NCBI RefSeq assembly: GCF_000733295.1
Contig: NZ_JPMI01000027.1
Span: 1 to 64,000 of the forward strand
Direction of reading: 5' to 3'
Source of the DNA: Archangium violaceum Cb vi76
GTDB taxonomy: Bacteria; Myxococcota; Myxococcia; Myxococcales; Myxococcaceae
Length of the DNA stretch: 64,000 nt
Part shown: in pieces, positions 7,639 through 14,890 of the stretch
Position numbering within the stretch: the stretch's first letter is position 1
Layout: every line of letters starts with the position of its first letter
The notes under the pieces: model-generated
Databases searched by the model: none
What the model was told of the DNA's origin: nothing
What the model saw: the letters and a program-made list of their open reading frames with translations, nothing else
Position numbers and translations under genes: made by a program

Positions 7639-8198
7639 TCGCACCCGGAGCGAAGGCGATGCCCGGCAAGACGACGAAGAAAACCGCGGCCAAGAAGACG
7701 ACCTCGAGCAAGAAGACCGCGACGGTCGCGAAGAAGCCCGCCGCCAGGCGTGTCGCGACGAAGGCGGCGAAGCCGAGCAAGGCCGCCGCCAGGTCATCAG
7801 ACCCGATGAGCGCGTCCGAGCGGATCGACCAGAGAATCGCGAGCCTGGGCGATTGGCGAGGGGTGAGGTTGGCCGAAATCCGCAAGCTCATCCACGAGGT
7901 CGACCCCGAAGTGGTCGAAGACTGGAAGTGGATGGGCACTCCCGTGTGGTCGCACAACGGGATGTACGTTCTCGCCAACCCTCACAAGGACAAGGTGAAG
8001 ATCACGTTCTTCCACGGAGCCCAGCTCCCCGACCCCAAGAAGCTCTTCAACGGGGGTCGCGAGGGGGGAAAGTGGCGGGCGATCGACCTTCGCGAGGGCG
8101 ACAAGCTCGACACGACGGCACTCAAGGCGTTGCTGCGCGCGGCGGTGGATTACAACACCTCGCACCCGGTGCCGAAGAGCAAGGGATCGAGAGCGTAG
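7635..8198 (+). CDS. DUF1801 protein with lysine/alanine-rich N-terminus
   Basis: About 187 residues. The N-terminal 50 residues are a Lys/Ala/Thr-rich, histone-H1-like tail (KKTAAKKTTSSKKTATVAKK). The rest is a DUF1801 fold with the typical core KWMGTPVWSHNGMYVLANPHKDKVKITFFHGAQL and the tail WRAIDLREGDKL. The start at 7,635 overlaps the preceding stop by ATGA; an internal ATG at 7,659 is an alternative. The basic tail would allow nucleic-acid binding. The DUF1801 role is unknown. It is the last gene of the ArsR operon. Confidence 0.8.
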   Translation: MIAPGAKAMPGKTTKKTAAKKTTSSKKTATVAKKPAARRVATKAAKPSKAAARSSDPMSASERIDQRIASLGDWRGVRLAEIRKLIHEVDPEVVEDWKWMGTPVWSHNGMYVLANPHKDKVKITFFHGAQLPDPKKLFNGGREGGKWRAIDLREGDKLDTTALKALLRAAVDYNTSHPVPKSKGSRA

Positions 8199-8267
8199 AA
8201 CGCGCGCGAAGCGTCCGCGCAAGCAGAGTCCCTTGCCGAAGCCTGGCATATTGCGGAGAGTCCGGTC

Positions 8268-9134
8268 ATGACGACTCCCGCCATCGTGGAAATCGGCCAC
8301 CGGGACCACGCACTGCAAGCCGCCTTCTGTGACTACGTGCCGCAAGTCTTCCGCACCGTGGACTTCCGGCGCTGGCGCGAATGGGGTGAGTGGAACGATG
8401 ACTACCGCGCCTTCGCCGTGCTCGACGAAGGACGTGTGGTGGCCAACGCGTCGGTGATGAGGATGCGGCTGTGTGTCGGTGACCGCGAGCTCACCGGCTA
8501 CCAGCTCGGCGCGGTCGGCTGCGTGCCCTCCCACCGTGGCCGGGGGTTGTCCCGGGTGGTGATGCAGGCGGCGCTCGACGCCTGCGGCGCGGCTCCCGTG
8601 CTGCTGTTCGCCAACGAGAACGTGACGGGCTTCTATCCCCGCTTCGGCTTCATCCCCTGGAAGCAGGAGCTGTTCGGCGCCGCGTTCCATGCGACGCCGG
8701 GAGGCGAGCCCGCGCCGGTACTCGAGCTGGCCGAGCCCTCCATCCGCGCGGGACTGGTCTCCCTGTCGGACGAGGGGCTCGCGGTGACCGGGCGCTTCGG
8801 CGCTCGAGGCCATGCGAGGATCGCGAGCTGGTATGCGGCGAATGCCTTCTCCCGGCCGCTGCGCCAGTTGAGCGCCGGGGCCTGGGTGTTCGCCGGGGTC
8901 GAGAACGGCACGCTGTATATCGACGACATCTTCGCCCGCGAGCCCTTCGACCTGCGCCCCCACATCCCGAGGTTGGTCGATCAGCCCATCACCGCGCTCC
9001 ACTTCGGCTTCACGCCCGAGCGCTGGTGGCCCCAGGCGAGCGTCCTTGGCGAGGACCCGGAGGCCTGGCTCTTCGTCCGCAACCTGGTGCCACCACCCGG
9101 GCCCCACCGCTTTCCGGTGATGGCACGAACCTGA
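8268..9134 (+). CDS. GNAT-family N-acetyltransferase
   Basis: The 288-residue protein has a GNAT domain in its first half. It contains FAVLDEGRVVANASVMRMRL, the acetyl-CoA loop GAVGCVPSHRGRGLSRVVM (an R-G-R-G-L variant of Q/RxxGxG/A), and the last strand VTGFYPRFGFIPW. The C-terminal 130 residues resemble the second half of Eis-like or double-GNAT acetyltransferases but lack a second clear acetyl-CoA loop. The substrate cannot be read from sequence. It is 69 bp downstream of the DUF1801 gene in the same direction and may be co-transcribed. Confidence 0.8.
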   Translation: MTTPAIVEIGHRDHALQAAFCDYVPQVFRTVDFRRWREWGEWNDDYRAFAVLDEGRVVANASVMRMRLCVGDRELTGYQLGAVGCVPSHRGRGLSRVVMQAALDACGAAPVLLFANENVTGFYPRFGFIPWKQELFGAAFHATPGGEPAPVLELAEPSIRAGLVSLSDEGLAVTGRFGARGHARIASWYAANAFSRPLRQLSAGAWVFAGVENGTLYIDDIFAREPFDLRPHIPRLVDQPITALHFGFTPERWWPQASVLGEDPEAWLFVRNLVPPPGPHRFPVMART

Positions 9135-9149
9135 TGCGCTCCCGGCTGG

Positions 9150-9626
9150 CTACGACCGCCGCTCCACGAGCCGGGCGAGCTGCTCCATGACGGTGCCCCA
9201 CCCGTCGTGGAAGCCCATCTTTTCATGCATCGTCCGATCGGCGTTGCTCTTGTGCATCACGTGGGCGACATAGTCGGTGCCCTGCGGATGCTCCCGCAGG
9301 GTGATGATCGCGGTCATGAAGGGCTCCTCCGCGGGCCGCCATCCACCCACCAGGGAATTCGTGAAGACGAGCCGCTCGAGCTCGTCGATGGCGAGAAAGC
9401 AACCCCGCAGATGTGGCACGAAGTCGCCACCGTTCTCGCTGAGCAGGGTGACGAGAGAACCACCGGGACGGAGCTCCATCTCCTGGACCTTGCAGCGGGC
9501 CGGAGCGGGAACCCACCACTGCTCGAAGCTCGCGCGGTCCGTCCAGGCACGCCAGATGGCCGACCGGGGCGCCTTGATGATTCGCGAGATCGTCAGGTCG
9601 AGTTCTGGATTCACGGAGGGACTCAT
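9150..9626 (-). CDS. SRPBCC (AHSA1-like) domain protein
   Basis: This is a 158-residue START-like protein. Diagnostic stretches are LDLTISRIIKAPRSAIWRAWTD, FEQWWVPAPA, MELRPGGSLVTLL, LVFTNSLVGGWRPAEEPFMTAIITL and the terminal GWGTVMEQLARLVE. The start chosen (9,626) overlaps the stop of the upstream ArsR gene by ATGA. It belongs to the ring-hydroxylation or stress-associated AHSA1 subgroup that typically partners an ArsR regulator. Ligand unknown. It converges with the GNAT gene, leaving only 15 bp between stops. Confidence 0.85.
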   Translation of the reverse strand: MSPSVNPELDLTISRIIKAPRSAIWRAWTDRASFEQWWVPAPARCKVQEMELRPGGSLVTLLSENGGDFVPHLRGCFLAIDELERLVFTNSLVGGWRPAEEPFMTAIITLREHPQGTDYVAHVMHKSNADRTMHEKMGFHDGWGTVMEQLARLVERRS

Positions 9627-9967
9627 TCTGGTTCTTCCTTTTTCTGGAGGGTGGTGACAAACGACTCGAGCCGGTCGGTACGGCCTTCCCAGAGGGAACG
9701 CTGTTCGGCCAGCCATGTCTCGACAGCGGCGAATGGCTTCTTTTGAAGAGCGCAGGTCCGCACGCGGCCTTCCTTGTGCGTCCGGATCCATCCGCTCTCC
9801 TCGAGGAGCTGGATGTGTTTCATGAAGGACGGCAAGGCCATGTCGAAAGGCTTCGCCAGCTCGCTGATGCTCGCGGGGCCCTTGCCCAGCCGTCCCAACA
9901 CCGCTCGGCGAGTGGGGTCGGCCAACGCCTGGAAGATGCCATTCAGCTGCTCCGAATGCTGAGCCAT
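9623..9967 (-). CDS. ArsR-family winged-helix repressor
   Basis: This 114-residue ArsR-type regulator contains GIFQALADPTRRAVLGRL, a recognition region FDMALPSFMKHIQLLEESGWI, and a wing KEGRVRTCALQ. It belongs to the non-metal group paired with AHSA1 proteins. The promoter upstream (9,975-10,003) and an inverted repeat AACTTAGC/GCTAAGTT (9,992-10,013) suggest autoregulation. The ATG follows the -10 box by 7 nt, again predicting a leaderless transcript. It resembles the module at 6,606 in design, not in close sequence. Confidence 0.88.
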   Translation of the reverse strand: MAQHSEQLNGIFQALADPTRRAVLGRLGKGPASISELAKPFDMALPSFMKHIQLLEESGWIRTHKEGRVRTCALQKKPFAAVETWLAEQRSLWEGRTDRLESFVTTLQKKEEPE

Positions 9968-9974
9968 GGGGCTA

Positions 9975-10013
9975 AGTATGGTGACGGATGAAACTTAGCG
10001 CAAGGGCTAAGTT
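9975..10013 (-). promoter_or_regulatory. Promoter and inverted-repeat operator of the second arsR-type gene
   Basis: On the minus strand TTGCGC (10,003-9,998) and CATACT (9,980-9,975) are spaced by 17 bp. The inverted repeat AACTTAGC-N6-GCTAAGTT (9,992-10,013) overlaps the -35 side. The start codon at 9,967 lies 7 nt past the -10 box. Confidence 0.5.
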
Positions 10014-10196
10014 TAGAGCGCCTGCTCACCGGGCAGCCGCAAGCCCACGGGAAGGAGGTAACAAGGCCGACGAATCAGAGCGCGCGCGGGACGAAGTCTC
10101 GTAGTGCGCCGAGACGTCACACACGGAAACGGACGTTACTTCCGTAACACCGTAACATGCCGGGCAGATGACGCTCCGCCTCCTCCGAGCCCGCCC

Positions 10197-12566
10197 GTGA
10201 AGCCCTTCCTCCACGTCCACGCCCTGCGGCTGCGCCATAGCTGGAAGTTCATCCTTCTGGCGGCCGTGCTCTCCACCGCCTTCGCCGCGCTCTGCCAGCG
10301 GTACGATCTGCTGCGGATGAGCGAGGCCGAGCTCGGCGTCTACGACCAGGGCCTCACCTTCTTCACCCGAGGCCATCCGCGCTCGAGGGACGTGGTCATC
10401 GTCGGCATCGACGACAAGACGCTGCAGGGCATCCGGGACAACGAGACGTACGTCCGCAACTACGGCGTCTACCCGTACTCGCGCAACCTGTGGGCGCGCG
10501 TCTTCGAGCACCTCGTGGACGAGGGCGCCCGGGCCATCGTCTTCGACGGTGTGATGGACGAGCGGGGCACCGACGAGAGCAACGACCTGGCACTCGCCCA
10601 GGTGCTGGAGGAACGCGGCATTCCCCTCACGCTCGGCTTCAGCATCAACGCCGGCCAGCCCACCCTGCCCCGGGTGGAGCCCGTCAACCGGCTGCCCCAC
10701 CGGCCCACGCCGCCCGCGCCGGAGGTCCGCCCGGCCGCCGTGGAGGCCGGGGAAGAGGACTTCGACGAGTTCACCGGCACGGAGGGCCCTCCGCCCTTGA
10801 AGCCGGAGGAGGTGGCCCGGGCACTCGCCTTCCCCGTGCACCACCCCGGACTGGCGCTGCCCTCGCTGGAGCAGAAGCCGGGCGACACGGGCTCCCGGCT
10901 CATGCGCTACCCCGTCACGCCCCTGCCCGGACTGGTGCGTGCCACGCCGGGCTTCGGGCTCGTCCTGCAGGAAGAGGACGGGGACGGGCGCCTGCGCCGC
11001 ACCCGCTTCGCCTACTCGGACGGAGCCAACACCTACGCCACGCTGTCGCTGGCCGCGGTGGCGGACATCCTGGGCGCGGAGCGGATCGAACTGACGCCGG
11101 GCAGGCTGCGGATCGGCTCCCGCGAGCTGCCCATCAACGCGGACGGCAGCGCCGAGCTGGACTTCGGCGGCACGTGGACGGAGCGCTTCGAGGCGCTGAG
11201 CGTCTACGCGGTGCTGGAGGACTGGGCCCGCCGTCAGCAGCACCAGCGCGAGGGCACGCCCTACGTGCCCGTCATCCCCGAGGGCACCTTCCGCGGCAAG
11301 GTGGTGCTGGTGGGCGGGCTCTCGGTGGGCACCAGCGACGTGAAGGCCACGCCCTTCCAGAGCAGTGCGCCCGGCCTCGTCAAGCACGCGGTGATGCTGG
11401 AGTCCCTCCTGTCCGGAGGCTTCATCACCCAGGCCCCCTACCCGGCCTCCCTGCTGCTCACCTTCCTCGTGGCGCTCTTCTCCGTGGCCCTCGTCACCCT
11501 GGTGCGCCTGCCCATGCTGGAGCTCGCCTGGCCGCTGCTGCTCTTCTTCGGCTTCTTCCTCGTCACCGGCCTGTTCCTCGAGCACGGCCGGCTTCACCTG
11601 CTGAGCGCCATGCCCATCTACGCGGGGGAGCTCGCCGCCCTGTCCGCGGTGGCCTTCAACCACATGTTCGCCAACCGCGAGCGCGAGCGGCTCCGCCTGT
11701 CCTTCAACCGCTTCCTGGACAAGACGCTGGTGGATCAGCTCGTGGAGCAGCAGAAGCTGCCCTCGCTGGAGGGCGAGACGCGGGAGATCACCGCCTTCTT
11801 CTCCGACATCCGCGGCTTCTCCTCCTTCAGCGAGCGCTTCAAGGATGACCCGAAGGCACTGGGGGCCCTGCTCAACCGCTACCTCACCCGGGTGAGCGAG
11901 GTGTTGATGGCGCACGGGGCCTGCCTGGACAAGTACATCGGCGACGCGGTGGTGTGCCTCTTCGGCGCACCGCTGAACATCCCGGACCACGCGGTGCGGG
12001 CCTGCCATGCGGCGCTCGCCGTGCGCGACGAGGTGGACGCCCTGCGCGCCGAGTTCCAGAAGGAGGGCCTGCCCGACGTCTACACCCGCATCGGCCTCAA
12101 CTCGGCGGAGATGTTCGTGGGCAACTTCGGCAGCGAGCACCTGCTGGACTACACCGCCATCGGGGACGGGATGAACCTCGCCGCCCGGCTGGAGGGCGCC
12201 AACAAGGCCTATGACACCACCATCATGATCGGCCCGCTCACCTACGCGATGGCGCGCGAGCACATCGAGGCGCGGGAGCTGGACCGGGTGCGGGTGGCCG
12301 GCAAGCAGGAGGCGGTGACCGTGTACGAGCTGCTGGCGCGCGCCGGAGCACTGCCCGCGGCGAAGCGCGCCACCGTGGAGCGCTACCACCAGGCCCTCGC
12401 GCTCTACCGGGAGGCCCGCTTCGAGGAGGCGATCCACCTGCTGAAGGAGGCGCTCGCGGCGGACCCGGAGGATGGTCCCAGCCGGGCCCTGCTTGCGCGG
12501 TGCGAACGTTACGCGTTGAATCCCCCTTCCCTCCCCTTCGATGGGGTGGTGAGCCTGGAGAAGTGA
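10197..12566 (+). CDS. CHASE2-domain class III adenylate cyclase
   Basis: The protein has about 789 residues from the GTG at 10,197, the start preferred because the membrane segment HSWKFILLAAVLSTAFAAL follows at once. An in-frame ATG at 10,104 would add 31 non-conserved residues. An N-terminal transmembrane segment is followed by a periplasmic CHASE2 sensor (VVIVGIDDKTL, FDGVMDERGTDE, GKVVLVGGLSVGTSD). Then come two or three membrane helices (LLLTFLVALFSVALVTLV, LLLFFGFFLVTGLFLE) and a cytoplasmic cyclase domain with both metal Asp motifs (ITAFFSDIRGFSSF, DKYIGDAVVCLFGAP). A short C-terminal TPR-like part follows. It should make cAMP in response to an extracytoplasmic cue. Nested repeats CCGTAACA and GTTAC/GTAAC lie in the leader (about 10,132-10,157). 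Confidence 0.88.
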   Translation: MKPFLHVHALRLRHSWKFILLAAVLSTAFAALCQRYDLLRMSEAELGVYDQGLTFFTRGHPRSRDVVIVGIDDKTLQGIRDNETYVRNYGVYPYSRNLWARVFEHLVDEGARAIVFDGVMDERGTDESNDLALAQVLEERGIPLTLGFSINAGQPTLPRVEPVNRLPHRPTPPAPEVRPAAVEAGEEDFDEFTGTEGPPPLKPEEVARALAFPVHHPGLALPSLEQKPGDTGSRLMRYPVTPLPGLVRATPGFGLVLQEEDGDGRLRRTRFAYSDGANTYATLSLAAVADILGAERIELTPGRLRIGSRELPINADGSAELDFGGTWTERFEALSVYAVLEDWARRQQHQREGTPYVPVIPEGTFRGKVVLVGGLSVGTSDVKATPFQSSAPGLVKHAVMLESLLSGGFITQAPYPASLLLTFLVALFSVALVTLVRLPMLELAWPLLLFFGFFLVTGLFLEHGRLHLLSAMPIYAGELAALSAVAFNHMFANRERERLRLSFNRFLDKTLVDQLVEQQKLPSLEGETREITAFFSDIRGFSSFSERFKDDPKALGALLNRYLTRVSEVLMAHGACLDKYIGDAVVCLFGAPLNIPDHAVRACHAALAVRDEVDALRAEFQKEGLPDVYTRIGLNSAEMFVGNFGSEHLLDYTAIGDGMNLAARLEGANKAYDTTIMIGPLTYAMAREHIEARELDRVRVAGKQEAVTVYELLARAGALPAAKRATVERYHQALALYREARFEEAIHLLKEALAADPEDGPSRALLARCERYALNPPSLPFDGVVSLEK

Positions 12567-12568
12567 CC

Positions 12569-13141
12569 GTGAGCCTCGAGAAACTTCCTCCCCTGCTCGC
12601 GCTGGTGTGCCTGGCCGTCCCCGGTACCGCCCTGGCCGTGAAGCCCGGGGGCACGCTGTACATCAAGGCGAAGAACACCCACTTGAAGGCCTCGAGCAGC
12701 CCCACCGCGGACACGCTCGTGGTGCTGCAACCCGGCAAGGAGGTGACGTACGACAGCCGGGAGGGCAAGACGCCCTGGTACAAGGTGACGGTGCCGGTGG
12801 ACAAGAAGGGCCCCGTCCAGGGCTTCGTCTACCAGGCCAACCTCTCCGTCTCGCCGCCCTCGCTGGAGGTCACCAGCAAGAGCCCGGACAAGCCGCTGTC
12901 CCCCGAGGCTTTCGCCTCCTCGGGAGCGGCCGTCAAGGCGCTGGGGCCCGGAGCCATCGCGTATGGCAAGACGCTGAGCCGGCCCGACAGCGTCCAGCAG
13001 CTCATCGCGCTCGAGTCGCTCGCCGCCTCCATCGACACGGCCCAGGTGGCCGAGTACGCCCGCGCGGGAGGGCTGCCCGAGGTGGTGGGCCGTCCCCAGG
13101 TGGCGCGCCGTTCCCCCGCCAAGAAGAAGGGAGGGAAGTGA
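12569..13141 (+). CDS. Secreted SH3-like domain protein
   Basis: The 190-residue protein starts at GTG 12,569, 3 nt after the cyclase stop, and begins with a cleavable signal peptide (LPPLLALVCLAVPGTALA). A bacterial SH3-like domain follows: LYIKAKNTHLKASSSPTADTLVVLQPGKEV, WYKVTV and GFVYQANLSV. The C-terminal half is helical and ends in a basic RRSPAKKKGGK tail. SH3b domains of this kind usually bind cell-wall peptides. It overlaps the M48 protease gene by one base (TGATG), so cyclase, SH3 protein and protease form one unit. Confidence 0.75.
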   Translation: MSLEKLPPLLALVCLAVPGTALAVKPGGTLYIKAKNTHLKASSSPTADTLVVLQPGKEVTYDSREGKTPWYKVTVPVDKKGPVQGFVYQANLSVSPPSLEVTSKSPDKPLSPEAFASSGAAVKALGPGAIAYGKTLSRPDSVQQLIALESLAASIDTAQVAEYARAGGLPEVVGRPQVARRSPAKKKGGK

Positions 13142-14214
13142 TGGCACGGCGCCAGGTGACCACCCTCGTGGCGTGCCTGCTGCTGGGCGGCCTTGCTGGC
13201 TGCGCCGCCCTGCGCCGGGTGGTGGGCCAGTCCCATGGCGATCTGGGGCAGCTCGCGAGGCAGTCGGAGGAAGCGGATCTCCGCGCCGACGCCATGCAGA
13301 AGGATTGCGACGCGCTGAAGGCCCGCGCCATCTCCTACGAAGAGGAGAACGCCTTCGGCGGCGCGGTGAGCGTCGACTGGGTGAGCCGGGGAGGAGGGCT
13401 CACGCGCCGGACGGGTGCCAAGGCGCTGCACGTGCAGCTCAACAAGATTGGCAAGAACCTCGCGGCCCAGTCCAGCCGGCCAGGACTGCCCTGGACGTTC
13501 GGCGTGCTCCAGTCCGACGGCGTCAACGCGGTGAGCGGGCCCGGCGGCTACGTCTTCGTGTCCGAGGGCCTGCTCGCGCAGCTGGACAACGAGGCCCAGC
13601 TCGCGGGCGTGCTGGCACATGAGATCGCCCACATCACCGGCAAGCACGCGATGCGGGAGTACCAGCGGTACCTCGTGGAGCAGTGCGAGGACGGAGTGTC
13701 CAACGAGCGGTCGAAGCCCTTGAAGCAGTTCGGAGAGGACAAGGTGCAGGAGCTCGGCCGCGCGGTGGGCGGACTCGGGCAGATGATTCCCTCCGCCGAG
13801 CTGCGCGGCCTGTTCAACCAGCTCGCCACCCAGGCGAACTTCGACTTCAACACGCTGAGCCAGAAGGCGATCCAGGCCATCACCCACGGGGTGGTCGCGC
13901 GTCTGAGTGAGAAGGGCTTCGGCGAGGAGGACGAGTACACCGCCGACACCGAGGCCGTGGAGCTGATGGCGGCCGCGGGCTACGCGCCCGAGGAATACGT
14001 GGCCTTCCTGTCGAAGCTGCCAGACAAGGGGCTGTCCACCGAGCACCCGCGCAAAGACAAGCGCCAGATCCGGCTCCGGGCCCATCTGGCGGCGCTGCGC
14101 GAGCGCTCCTCGGACACCGACTTCCTCACGTCCGTGGACCTCTCCCAGACGAAGGTCGTCCCCCTGCGAGACGCGCTCCGGACGAAACCGGCGGCCGTTC
14201 CCGCCACCCGCTGA
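13141..14214 (+). CDS. M48-family metalloprotease lipoprotein
   Basis: The 357-residue protein has a lipoprotein signal (LVACLLLGGLAGCAAL, lipobox Cys about residue 21). The zinc site HEIAH is at residues 160-164, preceded by AQLAGVLA and followed by the downstream Glu region (DEYTADTEAVELM). These are hallmarks of the BepA/LoiP-like periplasmic M48 peptidases, which process or degrade misfolded outer-membrane proteins (family knowledge). The end of the catalytic domain is conventional (KLPDKGLSTEHPRKDKR). It is last in the operon with the cyclase and SH3 genes. Lipid anchoring to the inner or outer membrane cannot be decided. Confidence 0.87.
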   Translation: MARRQVTTLVACLLLGGLAGCAALRRVVGQSHGDLGQLARQSEEADLRADAMQKDCDALKARAISYEEENAFGGAVSVDWVSRGGGLTRRTGAKALHVQLNKIGKNLAAQSSRPGLPWTFGVLQSDGVNAVSGPGGYVFVSEGLLAQLDNEAQLAGVLAHEIAHITGKHAMREYQRYLVEQCEDGVSNERSKPLKQFGEDKVQELGRAVGGLGQMIPSAELRGLFNQLATQANFDFNTLSQKAIQAITHGVVARLSEKGFGEEDEYTADTEAVELMAAAGYAPEEYVAFLSKLPDKGLSTEHPRKDKRQIRLRAHLAALRERSSDTDFLTSVDLSQTKVVPLRDALRTKPAAVPATR

Positions 14215-14359
14215 ACGGGGGACGTCCCCTCCGGCCGCCTCCGCCGGGACTCCCACCCTCCCACCCGCGCGCCCCCACCTGCCCGCCCCACCAGGCAGGG
14301 CACATGCTCCCGCCAAGCTCCCACGAAATTCCGTCCGGCCCACTCCGCGAGTGCCAGGT

Positions 14360-14386
14360 GGCGGTTTCGATTCCCGCCGCCTCCAC
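14360..14386 (+). repeat. att-like repeat, copy 4
   Basis: GGCGGT precedes the core TTCGATTCCCGCCGCCTCCA and a final C, a T-arm and acceptor 3' strand as in copies 1, 2 and 5. It is a direct repeat of copy 5 (17,445-17,472), 3.1 kb away, and the two bracket the toxin/immunity-like pair. The following CTGG is shared with copy 3. Confidence 0.7.
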
Positions 14387-14890
14387 TGGAAGTTACCCGC
14401 CGCTCTGAGCCGAGTCTAATCCCAACGAGGATGCGCAGTTCGCCTTGGGGGACCAAATCGATTCTTGTCGGACCAAATTCGGACCAAATCTGGAGGCGAG
14501 TGCATAAGAGGAATGGGGGCAATGTCGAGGGCAGCGGGGGGAGCAGAGAGGTAGAGGAAGGCCGCTGACGGGAGCCCACGAGCTATGCGCCATGCCGGTG
14601 CACTCTGGGTGGAGCCCCCTTGGGGCACACGCCTGCCTGGTCCGCTCTCCCTGGAGGTGGCGACAGGGGGGAGCCTGTTGGCTGTGGCTGCTCGATCTGC
14701 ATGGTTGCCCCACGGGAGTGGAGAGTTGCACGGCCAGCGGACAGGGCATAGGCCCGTCCAGGGTGGAAGTGCTAGTCTTCCGCACTGGGAGGTCCGACGG
14801 TTAAGCCGACACCTCGGTGAGTTCGCACGGGCAAGCAGGTGGGCGTTGGGCTCGAACGTCGATGACGACGGATTGACCTGGAGGCCGAGC
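14387..14890. other. Intergenic leader of the toxin cassette (about 500 bp)
   Basis: The frame of the toxin gene is open back to 14,585, but the residues before the ATG at 14,891 are low-quality (Pro/Gly/Ser-rich, no family features), so this stretch is treated as non-coding. It contains the three GACCAAAT iterons at 14,451-14,489. No clear promoter is seen. Confidence 0.45.
14451..14489 (+). repeat. Three GACCAAAT iterons beside att-like copy 4
   Basis: GACCAAAT begins at 14,451, 14,471 and 14,482, the last two inside the phrase GGACCAAATTCGGACCAAAT. Short direct repeats of this kind beside a tRNA-type attachment site resemble arm-type integrase binding sites. That function is inference. 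Confidence 0.45.

Noticed and set aside
10049..10060. AAGGAGGTAAC as a ribosome-binding site
   Set aside because: A near-perfect Shine-Dalgarno match, but no start codon follows at a usable distance in any frame that continues as a gene.
10026..12437. 803-codon open frame antisense to the adenylate cyclase gene
   Set aside because: It mirrors the third-position GC bias of the real gene, encodes Gln/His/Arg/Gly-rich sequence with no domain, and the plus-strand frame has unmistakable CHASE2 and cyclase motifs.
14585..14890. Upstream extension of the toxin-like gene by 102 codons
   Set aside because: The extra residues are Pro/Gly/Ser-rich and featureless and would cover the region next to the iterons; the ATG at 14,891 begins plausible protein sequence.
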